Assembly: GCF_963662255.1 (NCBI RefSeq)
Contig: NC_085047.1
Coordinates: 90,144,259 to 90,208,258 of the forward strand
Direction: 5' to 3'
Length of the DNA: 64,000 bases
From: Cinclus cinclus
Lineage: Eukaryota; Chordata; Aves; Passeriformes; Cinclidae
The position numbers were made by a program, and so were the translations under genes. The notes below the pieces were generated by a model. It worked only from the letters and a program-made list of their open reading frames with translations. It did no database searches and was not told where the DNA came from. Positions 49,469 to 61,430 of the stretch are shown in pieces (position 1 is the stretch's first letter; each line of letters starts with the position of its first letter).

Positions 49469-52400
49469 ACAAAGCAAATTTACAGGAAGAATGGTTTACA
49501 TTCACTATAACAGAAATAAAGCTCCCATAAAGATCAACATTCTAGTCCTACCTAGATACTGCGTGGTACCTGGAAACCATAGGGGTATCTCTCAGCCACA
49601 CTGAGAGGGAGAGCAATGGAATTGGTCAGAGAAAGAAGAGGAGACATGACCACAACTATTGTTCACACACTGTGGAGTCAGGGAGCAGCTGGGATCTGTT
49701 GTCTAGATCCAGACTCTGCAAAGTACTTCTCTGTCTCACAAATTAGATGACTCTTTAGAATCTTTAGGTAAATTAAATACAAGCTGATTGTGATTTAGAA
49801 ATTCAGATGAAGTCTTAAAATGGGAAAGAAGCTCATGTTGGCATTTCAGAGCCTCACAGAAGCCTAGGAAAAATCATCCCTCAGAAATAAGGCATGAACT
49901 GAAAGAACTGGTTCACTGAATGGTCACATTGCTCTTGCTGTGATAGTCAAAAGGCAGGTAAGACAAAGTTTCTAAGCACAATTTCTAGCATCTTTTATTA
50001 GGCCAGATAATATACTCAGAAAAATAGATGAGCCTTATGCATACAGCTTCTAGCCTCTATTACAAATATATATTTTTATATATTTTATTAGACCACTTTT
50101 TGGAGACGCACACTCCTCTGGCTTATCTCTTCATAGAAAAGAGCTGGATGGGATTTTCAAGGATGTCTCAAAACACATTAGATACCTCTGTGTGGGTAAC
50201 TGAACCTAAAAATTGTTTTTAGGTGAAGAAACTTGGCTTTGACTCACAAATTCTCTCTTAGTTCATATGAAATTAAAATTATCTTCTTCTACACTGTTCT
50301 GAAGGCATTTTAAAATCTTTTAGTAGTGGTTTTAATATGATGTAACATGTTCTTATCTTAATTCCCAAACAGGAATGACTGTATTTCTATATATAATCCT
50401 AAATTTTAGTAGCCTCTTTCAGTCCTGCCTTCCTATGATTTCTGCAGAATAAGGAGATTTTGAGCAATTTCAATCTTGGATTCACATCTAGTGTTCTCTC
50501 TCCAAATTCACTAACTGTGGTGTCTGTGCTATCCAAAACATCTAAATGTGTAATTCAGGCCAATGCATTTGTCATTTGCTGCCATTCTTTCTAAGCAATC
50601 ACTGAGTCGGTTTCCTAGGTGTAGGTTGTGGTGTACTGTGATAAATCTCAAGATATTTTGTTTTTGCTTCATTCTTAAATGTCATCACAGTAAGGATTTT
50701 AAGTATTATTAGTACTTGCAGCTGTGGACAGGCAGAAAAGAAGAGTTTCCCTCCCATTCCCTATATTTTCTACTTATTTTGTTACTATCATGCAAAAAAA
50801 AATGTTATCATAGCAGCTACTTGGCAAAACCATGGAATGCGTTTCTTTAGTATCTTGAGTATGCACAGCATGTCACTGAGCCCAGGAACTGCCCTACATC
50901 ATATGTTGAGCCAGATATAATGGCTGATGTCTTTTTTGTAAAAGTAAGGAAAGAGTCAGGAAATTTTATTTTTTCTTTTTGGAACATCAGAACAGAGATT
51001 ACTCCTACTACCAAGATGGACTAGCTGGGTCTTTCTGAAAGAGCAAAGTTAGAGAGATTACAAAAGAACATACTAAAAGCAGTTCTCATAGGAACATAAG
51101 AAAGCAACTTAAAGAACTCTTACATGCTTTCAAATAACTAGCATCTGGACACAATCTCAACTTCCCACGTGTCATATGGATGTAGGTGAACACAACAGCA
51201 GGTGTTCTCAGTACTGCTCCCCACTTGATCCATTTGCTGTCCCTTCTTCTGTATGATATTTGAGACTTCACCAAAACTCACAAGATTTGTTTGAAAGCAA
51301 GAGGCAACCGGGAAATTCATGGAAGATGTTGGAATTCTCTATGTTTTTTTTTTTTTTAATTAAACCAAACCAGGAATTAAAATCAAACATTCCTACCTAA
51401 TCTGTGAAGCACCACCAGGATGTCAGAGTTAAAACCAAAACGGACACCATCCATTGATGGCAGAAGAGCAGGGCAGCTCTTCACTGACACACCCTGGCAA
51501 TTAGTAATGTAATGCTACCAAACTGCTCTGAACCTGTGAAACAAAAGGAGATTCAATGAATGTCGACTGTCTGATGATTGTTTTGTACTGACAAGGTTTG
51601 GTTTTTTTAGCTCCTGCAACCCACTTTTCAAATTCTTCCAAGTTCATAGCAGATAAGTGAATTTCGAATCACTTTTAAAAAGTATTTTTAGCAAGCAGTT
51701 TCATCTGACTTTGCATCAGGTAATAAAGTTCAATTTAACACTACATATTTTCATGCTGTTGAAAAATTATTATAAATATGTCCAACTAGAGACTGCGCTT
51801 GTTTTTGTAACTAGATGCCATGATGGAGCATTTCAGAGGTAAATATTTTACAAGTGACATTTTAAAAGATGAACAGTCTTAATTTTAATTTTAGTTAGGC
51901 ACCTCTAAAGAAGACACACTCTTGCTCTCTCTCTGAATGTGACATTTCCATAATATTTTGAGTTTGTTTTGGTTATTTTTATTCTGGAAGAAGCAGTTCA
52001 TATTTTACAGTAGAATTCTAATTTAAAAAATTTGATGCAGCTTGTTTTCTGAAAATGATGATATTTAGTATTTTCCTGATTTATTTCTTCAGAAAATTCT
52101 TATTTTATTTGATGAAATAGTTTTACTTAGGCTGATTTTTGGAACAAAATATTGTTATTAATACAACATATGAGGTCTGCTTAGGCTTCCATTGGGAAAA
52201 GATTTTATAAATAAACTTCACAGCATCTTTATTTTGCTGGACTGTTTTTCTATAACAATAGGTGCATTGGTTGGTCTGTCTTGAAGCCAGAGATGGTAAA
52301 AAAGCTGCAAGTGTAATCAGATAAGAGGTTAAATCTAGGTGGAGTAATGACTATGACGATCACTTTGTAGGCTTTAATTGTGATCTACAAATTTAAAAGA

Positions 52401-52829
52401 CTAATTGGAAATTCAGCAAGAACCAGAGCTAAGAGATGTTCAACAAAGAAAAGTATATGTAAATGTTTTTCTTTCAGTGGTTTTATCCAACAATTCATTC
52501 CCCATGGGCACATGTTTTTTCCATCTGCAGAAAGACCAGAGCAGTATGTCTCAAAGAGCAGTATAGTAGTAGGCAGTAGTAGTGACAGAAAGACACAGTA
52601 CTACATAGTTTTTCAAGACATATGCTATTTCTGCACAACACAGACAGTATTTCTGAAAACACTGGTTTCAGCACACAGCAACCATAGTGCTTGTTCAGTC
52701 TGCAAATGCTTAAAATTTAAAGATTTCTGGAAAACACCGATAAAGCAGATGACTGATAAATTACACACAAGATATGTCTGGGTTTGGCTCTGTCAAGTCA
52801 AACCCGCCACATTTTGACTCGTGTTTAAA
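49469..52829. other. Non-coding AT-rich DNA, no gene recognised
   Basis: Nothing recognisable apart from a T14 run at 51344-51357. The 145-codon plus-strand frame at 52380-52817, which stops just before the GC-rich region, is described as a finding. It has no recognised domain. Confidence 0.55.
51344..51357. repeat. T14 homopolymer
   Basis: Fourteen T followed by AATTAAACC. Low complexity. Confidence 0.85.
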
Positions 52830-53990
52830 CTGCACTCCTGACCGCTGCCGAGCAGGTGTTTATACCCGCCTGCTTAACAAAACCAGAAAAAGTGTTTCCC
52901 AGCAGTAAGAGTGAAAAGATGCCAAGCCCAAGCTCGCTGTGCGGCACCACTGGGGAGCCCTGGGGGAGCACCCCGGGGCAGGAGGGGCTCTGGATGGGGA
53001 TGGCTGGATGGGGATGGAGGGGCTCTGGATGGGGATGGCTGGATGGGGATGGAAGGGCTCTGGATGGGGATGGCTGGGTGGGGATGGAGGGGCCCTGGAT
53101 GGGGATGGCTGGGTGGGGATGGAGGGGCCCTGGATGGGGATGGCTGGATGGGGATGGAGGGGCTCTGGGTGCGGATGGCTGGATGGGGATGGAAGGGCTC
53201 TGGGTGCGGATGGAGGGGCTCTGGGTGCGGATGGAGAGGCTCTGGGTGCGGATGGCTGGATGGGGATGGAGGGGCTCTGGGTGCGGATGGCGGGGCTCTG
53301 GGTGCGGATGGCTGGATGGGGATGGAGGGGCTCTGGGTGCGGATGGCGGGGCTCTGGGTGCGGATGGCTGGATGGGGATGGAGGTGCTCTGGGTGCGGAT
53401 GGCGGGGCTCTGGGTGCCCGCTGTGCCGGGCTCCCCGACTGCGGTACCGCCCCGGCGCGGGCGGAGCTTGCGGAGCTGCGGAACGAGATGCGCCTCGCTC
53501 CTATTCTTTAGTTTAGCAGAAACATCTGTTCACTCTCCCCCGCCCTTTCGAGGCTGGGTGTCCTCGCAGCCCACCCGGGAGGGGAAGGAGAAGGATGCAG
53601 GCGGGCAGGGCGAGCTCGCCGCCTCCATCCCTCTCAGGGTGAGCGCCCCGCGAGCAGCGGGCGGTCCGCTCCCGGCTGCCGGCGGTCACCGCCCGGGGAA
53701 CCGGGGCTCCCGTTGCCGCCGCTCGGGATGTGTTTGCCGAGACTTGGGTGGCTGTTTGCCCTTTGGGTCGCTGTGGATGAAAGACACAGGTGGGTTTTTC
53801 TTCCAGTGTTCTGTGCCGCCCTCCCCTCCCAAAGATGTGGAAGAAAGTTTGTGGAAGAAGAATGCTAAGCGGAGGTTGGCTGGAGAGGCTTTTGCTTCGT
53901 GCAGTGTTGAGAAGTCCGGGGTGAGCCCGGGCGCTCAGGAGGTGCTTTCAGCCCCCGCTGCCGCCGCCGTCCCGACTCGAGCTCTGAGAT
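52830..53990. promoter_or_regulatory. CpG island, putative promoter region (gene and strand unknown)
   Basis: Base composition changes abruptly from AT-rich to strongly GC-rich. CpG dinucleotides, rare elsewhere in the window, are frequent, especially at 53415-53720 and 53900-53985. GC-box-like words for Sp1-family factors are visible (gggcgg near 53459 and ccccgccc near 53540). Possible splice donors on the + strand are AGG|GTGAGC at 53638/53639, CAG|GTGGGT at 53789/53790 and GGG|GTGAGC at 53920/53921. These features are typical of a vertebrate CpG-island promoter with a first exon. No convincing coding sequence is recognised, and the long + frame spanning the region is open largely because of the minisatellite. 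It may be the start of the opsin transcript 4.8 kb downstream, or of an unseen gene on either strand. Confidence 0.6.
52981..53420. repeat. G-rich minisatellite, 35-bp and 21-bp units
   Basis: About 440 bp of tandem repeats. The basic unit is 35 bp (ggggctctgg, then atggggatgg, then ctggatggggatgga); the next unit begins exactly 35 bp later (the CTC at 52988 recurs at 53023). From about 53165 a variant with gggtgcggatgg replaces ggatggggatgg, and shorter 21-bp units (ggggctctgggtgcggatgg plus one base) are interspersed. The + strand has many G3-G4 runs, so G-quadruplex formation is plausible. The units lack stop codons in all three + frames, which makes three long overlapping open frames that are artefacts of the repeat. 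It lies at the edge of the CpG island. Confidence 0.93.
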
Positions 53991-56442
53991 GGTTCTGATG
54001 GCTTCAGCTCAGCTCGGGAATGGGTCTGTCTCATCTACCCTTGGCACAAACATTTCTGTGCGAAAACTTCCCCTTTGCACGTAAGAGAGATTTCCTTAAC
54101 TTTAAATATAATAAATGAAAGTAGCTTTATTTCTTTTTTTTCATAAGCATGATTTTACCACATTTGGATTTTCCCCTTGGGTAAACAGTGCGGCATTCAA
54201 ACGTGTACAGTTCATCACATGTGTTCTGTACTTATACATTGTTCTCGTTTCCATGTCTGTCCTTGATGAAAATGAACTGCTGAAAATAAGTCTGTTGGTC
54301 TTCATACAAGAGATTCTTCCACAGACTGGAGGTTTTGGGATCTGGGATATACCCGAACTTCTGAACCTCCATAGAACCTCCTCTCCATCTTCTAGCTTAG
54401 TTCTAAAGACTTCTCTCTGGATCTCTTGAAATCTTGCAGTGTGGCTTGGGGCATGGAAAAAATAGTCCAGAACAGATGGGAATTCTGATTTCAGTGTTGT
54501 GAAGTCCCATGAATACCTCCATTTTTTAGCTGTGTTTTAAAATAATTGTTTTAGCTGATACCTCTGGGTTTGGATGTTTTCTGTTAAACACAATTCAGTT
54601 TCTCATCTGGAAGATGAGGCTAAATGTATGCCAACTTAAAAATACACTATTCCTATTATAAGTCTGTCAGCAGGTCAAAAAAGTTACTCTTCCTTCATGA
54701 AATTTCATCTGGGATTGTTTTTGAAATGTTATGTAAGGGGGTTGGTTTGTGATGGTTTATTTGCTTTTTTATTTAACTTTTCATTAGAAATACAAGTTCT
54801 TAAATGAAGGAAAACCACTATTTTAAAATTGGTTTTTATATGAACTGAACAAGAAGTTGATTTAGGTTGTGTGGATGTGTAAATATAAGAAGATTTTTTA
54901 GAGCTCCTTTATATCCCAGGTGAATAATATAGGTATAATGGAAAACTGTAAGGGATTTTTTTAATAATATGAAGTTTGATCTTGTTTATTTTATGCATTT
55001 TCTTTAGATTTAAAATATTTAGAGTGAATTAAGCATCATCTTTGGCATGTAGCACAACGTTACAAGAGGAGATAGTAAATAATCTCCCAGCTGGAAACCC
55101 ATGAAGCTAAAGTGTTCATAAGTTTTTGGGGAGCAAAGTGACAAAGGATATAAACTAGCTTCACTGATCAAACTAATGTGTGGCGTCAAGTGCAAAAAGA
55201 AGTCTCTCACTCTCAGTATTAAAGCTGTGCTCCCAGAAGCTGATCTAACATCTTCTGAAACCTTAATTTTTTTCCAACAGACTACTTCAGAGAAAATGCA
55301 AGCAGTGATGGGTGTCTGTTTTCCTGTATCTTTAGACTTTTACTGTCAGAACCAGTTAACAGATGCAGCATTTAATAGCTGGTGACATTAAATGAACTTC
55401 TGGCCCATTTCACCTGGCCATATGTTTTGTATCTCACTGGGTATGTTTTCCATGCCTTGTCAACTCTCACAAATTCAAGGGGACAAACTGGATGCTCATT
55501 TATTTGTCTTGGATGGAATCAAAGGTGTTATTATTTTGGGGTTTTTAAATATTTTTTGAAGAAGCAGAATTGGCAATCCTGCAAACTCCTGAGTTTGCTA
55601 AGAGTTGAGAGGGTTCAGGCTGTCCTTCTAGCTCATGGAGCCCTGGGGGGTACAGTGTGGCTTCTAAGACAGGGTTAGTAGAGTTCCAAAGTAACCTCTA
55701 CTAAACAAAGCTGTTTCTCTGGAGGAAAAAATAAAAGGAAAATCAAGTGAACCTTTGAGCACAAAAACTCATCTACATGTTTTTTTTCAATAATAATGTG
55801 TATTATTCAGTTAAATGCTAACATTAGGTAAACTTGGACCCATTCTTCAAGGACCCATTCTTTTTGAAATCTGAATTTAGTTTTTACCTCATCTATAAGT
55901 GTAAAAAACTTAGCACTTTATACATGACCTCCTAAAAAGACACTGCCACACATCCCAGATCTTCAGATGTCTTCCTCTGCAGACTTCTGTCTCTTAAATT
56001 CACCCAAAACTTTTTTAAGCTCATCTTTGTGTATCATATTTGTTGTCCTTTGATATCAACTAACTGCATGGCTTGACCTTGACCGTGTGGGTGCTAACAT
56101 TTTAAAATGTGTCTTACACTGAACTTTCAGGACCTGCTCATCTTGCCTGTGCATTAAGGTATGATTTCCCAACACACCAGGGCAGAACTTGCCCAGCTAA
56201 AGCTGTGTGAGTGGTGGTCAGTGGAGAAATGATCTGGGCACGGAGCTGTGCCTACACACCTGGTGTCACACTGCTAAATTTTAGTCAGCCGAGTCCCATC
56301 CAGGGAGTAAATGTCCTTTTATAAGCACTATAAATATGAACTCTTGATATGTTTTTAAGAATGCAGGCTGACTGTATAATAGACCTACGATTTATTATTT
56401 ATATTTTGAGCTGTATTTTTATATGTTTTGAGCTATATTTTT
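53991..56442. other. Non-coding AT-rich DNA between the CpG island and a CR1 copy
   Basis: Composition returns to AT-rich immediately after the island. No exon, repeat or RNA is recognised. If the CpG island starts the opsin transcript, this would be part of its 5' intron. Confidence 0.5.
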
Positions 56443-56850
56443 AATCATAGGATAATTTGTGTTGGAACAGACATTTAAGGGTCATCTAGTCCAACCTCCC
56501 TGTGATAAGCAAGGACCTCTTCAATTCAGCTGGGTTATTCAGAGCCCTGTCCAGCCTCACCTTGAACACTTCCAGGGATGAGCATCAAACACCTCTCTGG
56601 GCAACCTGTTCCAGTGTTTCACCACCCTTATTGCTAAAAACTTCATTATTGACCCTAAATTGACCCTCCTTTAGTTTAAAACCCTTACCCCTTTGCTACA
56701 GGCTCTGCTAAGAAATGTGTCCCCATTTTTTTTAAGTCCCCTTTAAGTACTGAAAGGCTGCAACAAAGTCTCTCCAGAGCTTTCTCTTCTCCAGGCTGAA
56801 CAACCCCAAGTCTCAGCCTGTTCTCAGCTTTCATAGGAGAAATGTTCAGA
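56443..56850 (-). mobile_element. CR1 LINE, 5'-truncated 3' end
   Basis: In minus orientation, the plus-strand tail atcataggataatttgtgtt (about 56443) followed by 'ggaacagacatttaagggtcatctagtccaa' in overlapping form is the complement of a CR1 terminus. The following 300 bp (leading through cctgttccagtgtttcacca) is CR1 3' UTR. The far end encodes, across frames, the LGLFSLEKRKL-like end of ORF2, and finishes near tcataggagaaatgttcaga. It aligns with the 3' part of the copy at 48808-49200 but is clearly a different subfamily or older copy. No intact ORF. Confidence 0.9.
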
Positions 56851-58766
56851 AGAGTATTTTTAAGATTTGGGTTTTGTTCCATTAATTTCAACACTGTTCT
56901 TTCAAACATTATTACAAGTAAATTTAAAGTATATTGATGGTTTGAACCAGTTAGTTTCCTTCTAAAACCTGCAACCAGAATTGGATAGGAGATGTTTTGG
57001 GTTTTTTTCAAAATTGTAGGAAGAGGACTTGAAAAGTTCTTTCTCTTAGACATGCTACCTGGGACCCTTTCCAACATAAACTACGATGTACCTCCTAAAG
57101 GGGGAGGAAAAGAATCAGAAAGCATCAGTGTTTCAGATTCTCAATGACCAAACAGTAGAAGGTCTGAGAAGGGTACATAATTTACTCACCAGAAAAAAAC
57201 CTTAAGACAGTCAGTATATCTTAGACTTTAAAAGCACTTCAACACTTAGCACAGTGATTTTGTGGATGTAGAGAAAAACAGTAAGACAAAGTACTTATTC
57301 TAAGTGCTTACCATGACACAGAGATATAAAAGAATAAAGCAAGCAACTCTGAATCTTCAGTAAACTGAACTCTCAATTTTGTAGTTGTTAAATACATATT
57401 TTTCTACAAGACAATTTCCAGGAAATAACAGTTAGGAGTTACTCTATTTTAACAATTTGGGAGATGCTCTATTTTAACACTTGTGCAATCATTCCAGGAG
57501 TATGTGACATGTGAAAGAGAAACTTTCATACTTTTTTTGACCAGCAAGCTATGGGTATCATGCATTTTGCACTGAGGAGTGGAAATTCATATATATATAT
57601 ATACACACACATCTCCAGTTTTATGGAAAACTCTGTGTAGAATTTGCCAGCAATCACAGAGAAGGTAAGCTACATAGTTATGAATCCACATTAAATGCTA
57701 TTGTTTCACAAAGTACACAGACAATGGATTCACTGTGTGTGGGTAAAATTTATGCCTGTGATAGGAGAGATGTGAGGCTTTGGGTGTCTGTCTGCTTTAT
57801 AAATGATAAAGGAAGACATCTGTTCACGGGTAAATGTGGGAGGAGAGATATTGTTACCACAGATCTGCAAACCTTTGCATGCACATAAGAGCTTGAGGGA
57901 CTGCATTTGGTATTTTTCTTTCTGGATAAAGAAATACCTTCTCCTCCTCCATTTTAATTAAGGTGAAGCCAGGAATGAAACTTCAATTGGTGTAGATTGA
58001 CTTCATGTGGAGGAAGACAGAGTTCTTCCTCTGGGAAGCTGATGCAAAAGACATGTTTCACCATGCATTTTCTCATGTGAGGAACTTTGCTAGGAAGGTG
58101 CAAACGACCTTCTTTATGCTAAACTGTGAGCTAGGGAAAAATTGCTTAGAACATCCAAGGACATGCAAACAAATGGAGGTTTCTGTTAAAAATCAGAGTG
58201 AAAACTGAAAAGAATGAGAGATATTTGTTACAGTTCAAAACAGGAGGAACTGTTCGTAAATTATGTACCTGTGTTTTGGTCTTTGTGTGGAAAGAGTTGT
58301 TTGGTTTTAACCATTTGTTTTATCTTTATTTTCAGAAAGATACCCATTGTCAGAGGAAAGGAGGGTAGCTGCCACTGGCAGGGCTGTCTATTTACTCTGA
58401 AGGAGAAGACCATGCTGAAGCATCTTTTTAAGATACCTTTCATTCTGAGCATCAAAAAAGATCAACTAATATTATCCTAGGTTTAAAGAAGAAAGATGAA
58501 TTTGAGGTAATTGCTCACTTGGTTCTGCTGCCCTGGAGTTACTGCAGAGCAGACCCCTGGAAAGACACAGTGCAGGAAAATAATCCTATGCTGCAATAGT
58601 GTTTCACACCTGCATAACCATCTAAAAGAGATCTCATCTGAGCAAAGATCACAAGGCTCCTGAGATGATTTAATCTGTGATGGAATGACATCTGGGAAAC
58701 TGCTGGAGTACTACAGCAAAGGGCACCCAGTGTCTCTGTCCTCACTGTTCCATTACAAAGTCCGAA
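56851..58766. other. Upstream region of the opsin coding exon
   Basis: AT-rich sequence with no island-type promoter immediately before the opsin ATG. It contains a compound AT/AC microsatellite at 57589-57612. A strong-looking splice acceptor (tgttttatctttattttcag|aaagat, exon side starting 58336) and a weaker one just before the ATG (attacaaag at about 58760) would both allow a separate 5' untranslated exon upstream. A homeodomain-type TAATCC word is at 58581. The transcript start is not determined. Confidence 0.4.
57589..57612. repeat. Compound (AT)n(AC)n microsatellite
   Basis: About seven AT dinucleotides followed by about five AC, about 1.15 kb upstream of the opsin start codon. Probably length-polymorphic. 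Confidence 0.9.
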
Positions 58767-59103
58767 ATGAACCACACTTGGATGTATAACCTGAGCTTTG
58801 GTGCACCTGCGGATCCTGTTGAGCCAAGGGCTGGACTCTCACGAAGTGGGCACACAGTAGTGGCTGTTTTTCTTGGAATAATCTTGTTTTTTGGTTTCTT
58901 GAATAACTTGATTGTCCTCATCCTCTTCTGCAAGTTTAAAACCCTTCGTAACCCAGTCAACATGCTTCTCCTGAACATCAGCATCAGTGACATGTTAGTG
59001 TGCATCTCGGGCACTACCCTCAGTTTTGCATCCAACGTCCGCGGCAAATGGATTGGAGGGGACCATGCTTGTAGGTGGTATGGCTTTGTCAATTCCTGCT
59101 TTG
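58767..59103 (+). CDS. TMTOPS: TMT-type (Opn3/TMT group) opsin, first coding exon
   Basis: This exon encodes the first 112 codons plus one base of a G-protein-coupled, retinal-binding opsin. The N-terminus has two glycosylation sequons (N2-H-T, N8-L-S). TM1 (about 30-54) contains GFLNNLIVLILF, with N47 equivalent to rhodopsin N55. The first loop reads CKFKTLRNP. TM2 (about 63-88) contains NMLLLNISISDMLVC, with D75 as the conserved 2.50 aspartate. C102 is the extracellular disulfide cysteine, followed by RWYGFVNSCFG starting TM3. Y105 replaces the rhodopsin Glu113 counterion; TMT opsins have Tyr there, whereas OPN3 has Asp, so TMT is favoured. The ATG has G at -3. The exon ends ...TGCTTTG|GTAAGAG in phase 1 at a glycine codon, the position used in Opn3/TMT genes. 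Later exons (the rest of TM3 to TM7, the retinal-linking lysine and the tail) are not in the window. The TMT subtype is uncertain. The role is presumably non-visual (brain or deep-tissue) light sensing, inferred from the family. Confidence 0.9.
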
Positions 59104-60562
59104 GTAAGAGTTCAGTGGTGATTCTTAACTATTCTTTGTAACACTGGTGCATAAAGCAACGTGATTAGGGAGCTAAATGCTCTTCTGTGGTGAACAGAAG
59201 GATAATTTTATTGCCTTGTTATGGTCAAGCACAAGTGACCTGCATAGTTTAAAACATTTTGAAAAAAAGACTTTAATAAAAAGAGTGGCATAGATCTAAT
59301 ACATATTTCCTAACATATCTCATTCTTCAAAATTACTTATTTCTTAAGAGCTAAAAATGGAATCTAAAAAAAGCAAGCCACTTGAGAGTTTGATTAACTG
59401 TATGAACATATATAATACTTCCCTCTTTTTCAGGAAAATATATGCCATTTTGGACTACAGGTCCCTCAGGTCCCTGTGGTTTCTGTCATGAGCAAAGCCT
59501 CCTGAAAGTAGTCTATTTACCATTTTTAATTATCTCTCAATCTATAATATGAATTCCTCATATCCCAGATAGTGAGTTCTCATCATTAAATGATTTCTCT
59601 TCTGCAAAGCAAAAGCTTTATTTTAGAATTGCATGCTTGCAGCTTCAGTAGAAAATTAACAGCAAGAATAGATTTGTCAGAAGTGACAGGAAAAGTATTC
59701 AGTGTTCTTCTCCTGTCCAGACAAAATTCTTTTGCAACTGTCTTCTGCAGTGCTAGATATAAGTGTTGTAACTGGACTTTTTTATTATTATTAAAAGAAG
59801 ATAAAGGACAATGAACAGAGGGCAGCCTTCATCCCTCCAAGGATGAGGCCTGTTGTATTACCAAGCAGTGACCCTTCCTTCATGTATTCCTACATTCATA
59901 AAAAGATCCACCTAAAGCATGAACTGGCCTGTGGGTGCATGTCTAGATGTGATCCTTACCTAACCCAGACCAGGCACAGCTCCCTCTTCTCTACATCCTT
60001 GCTTTTGTGCCTCCAGGCCACGAGGACAGGACAAATGCATTCCTGGCTCTCCTACCACCCTGGATTGCAGAACATCTTGTGTAGGCCCTTTGACCCAAGA
60101 AGTGCTCCCACAGCATATTTTGATGAAAAATCAGGATATGGATTCAAACACGTGTTCTCTACCTGACTTATAAGCTCTTTGCTATTTCCAGTGGTATGGT
60201 ACCTGTCCCTTCCTCAAATGTGCGCTCTACTCATGACCATTAACTCATTCTGGCAGCTTCCTCTGGGAAACTTCTGCTTTGCCCAAAGTGAAGGCTCAGG
60301 AGTTAACAATGCTGTGCAATATAAGAACACTAACTTTGGCCATCCAAAAATAGACTCTATGGTCAACAATGCCTTGGCTTGTTTTGGTAGTTTTTTTTCA
60401 GGTGGGTCTGTACTGAGCAGAATGATGTCTTCTTCCAGGTTTGTTTCCATTTTTTGTGTGTTTTATGAATTCCAGTATTTCTGTAAATAGTTTTCTTAGG
60501 CAGAAAGAAGTTAGGACTTTTTTTGTCTCCATACTTTGAGCTTTCTTTTTATTATTTACCAG

Positions 60563-60607
60563 TGGGAGGGGGGAATAACATTTGAAGGGGGGGGGAGGAA
60601 GAGGTGG
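60563..60607. repeat. G-rich low-complexity tract with a G9 run
   Basis: Contains gtgggagggggg, then G9 (60587-60595), then aggaagaggtggg. It has four or more closely spaced G runs and so G-quadruplex potential on the + (coding) strand of the opsin intron. Confidence 0.75.
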
Positions 60608-61430
60608 GTGTTCAAGGGCTTAGAAAAAAAGGTATGTTAAAGGTGTCCTTTTGAGCCTGCTGGCTTCTGTCTGGATACATGTGAGTTATCATCCCACTGA
60701 CTGGGGAATTAAGCCTGCAAATGGGTAAGTTTCTTCAGGGTGTTCTGTTTGTGGAATAATTCTTCAAAGTCAGATCTATATGAATCGGATGCATGGCAGG
60801 AATGCAGATTTCTGTGCTATTGTTATACCTGTTTCCATGTGATAGTTTCTGCTATAATTCTTAAAATTGATTAGATCATCAAAGGACACACAAGCAAACA
60901 AAGCAGCAAAACCCAGAGTGCAAAAGGTGACCTCAGCTCCTCCAGGTGATGCTGGTGCTGTCCGTGGGGTGTCCTGGGAAGCTGAGGCAGCCTAAATGCA
61001 GGTAGTTATTAAACTGTGCATAGCTCATGTGAAAGTCTTGCAGCACTCACATTTTTTCTTTCATTAGTGTGTATAAAGGACATAATGAAGAAGTTTGCTT
61101 GCAGAGTTATAATTAAAAATGTTGATTGGGATATACTGTGAGTAAAAGCAAATAACAATAGCAGGTTGCCTAACACTTATGTGTCTTTACAAACGAATTT
61201 TATCTGCTGATAAATATCATTATTTGTCCTTTAGCTATTCCTAAAGAAATCTCATACATTTATTAGCTAAAGAATTAGATTTCCCTCCCTCATGTCTGAT
61301 TTTGACCCATCAAAGATAAGAGAAAGGGCCCTAATCCTCAAGATCCAGAACAGAGATGTGCAATAGAAAAGGTAATTAAGACAAACTGAAGTTCATCAAG
61401 TTTGGTAAGAATAAATGCTTCAATATTCTT

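Noticed and set aside
52856..53998. A 380-codon plus-strand open frame (and 201- and 190-codon frames overlapping it) across the GC-rich region.
   Set aside because: All three frames are open because the minisatellite units contain no stops and the following CpG island is GC-rich. The product is a rotating G/W/M/D repeat followed by unrecognisable sequence, so there is no evidence of a gene.
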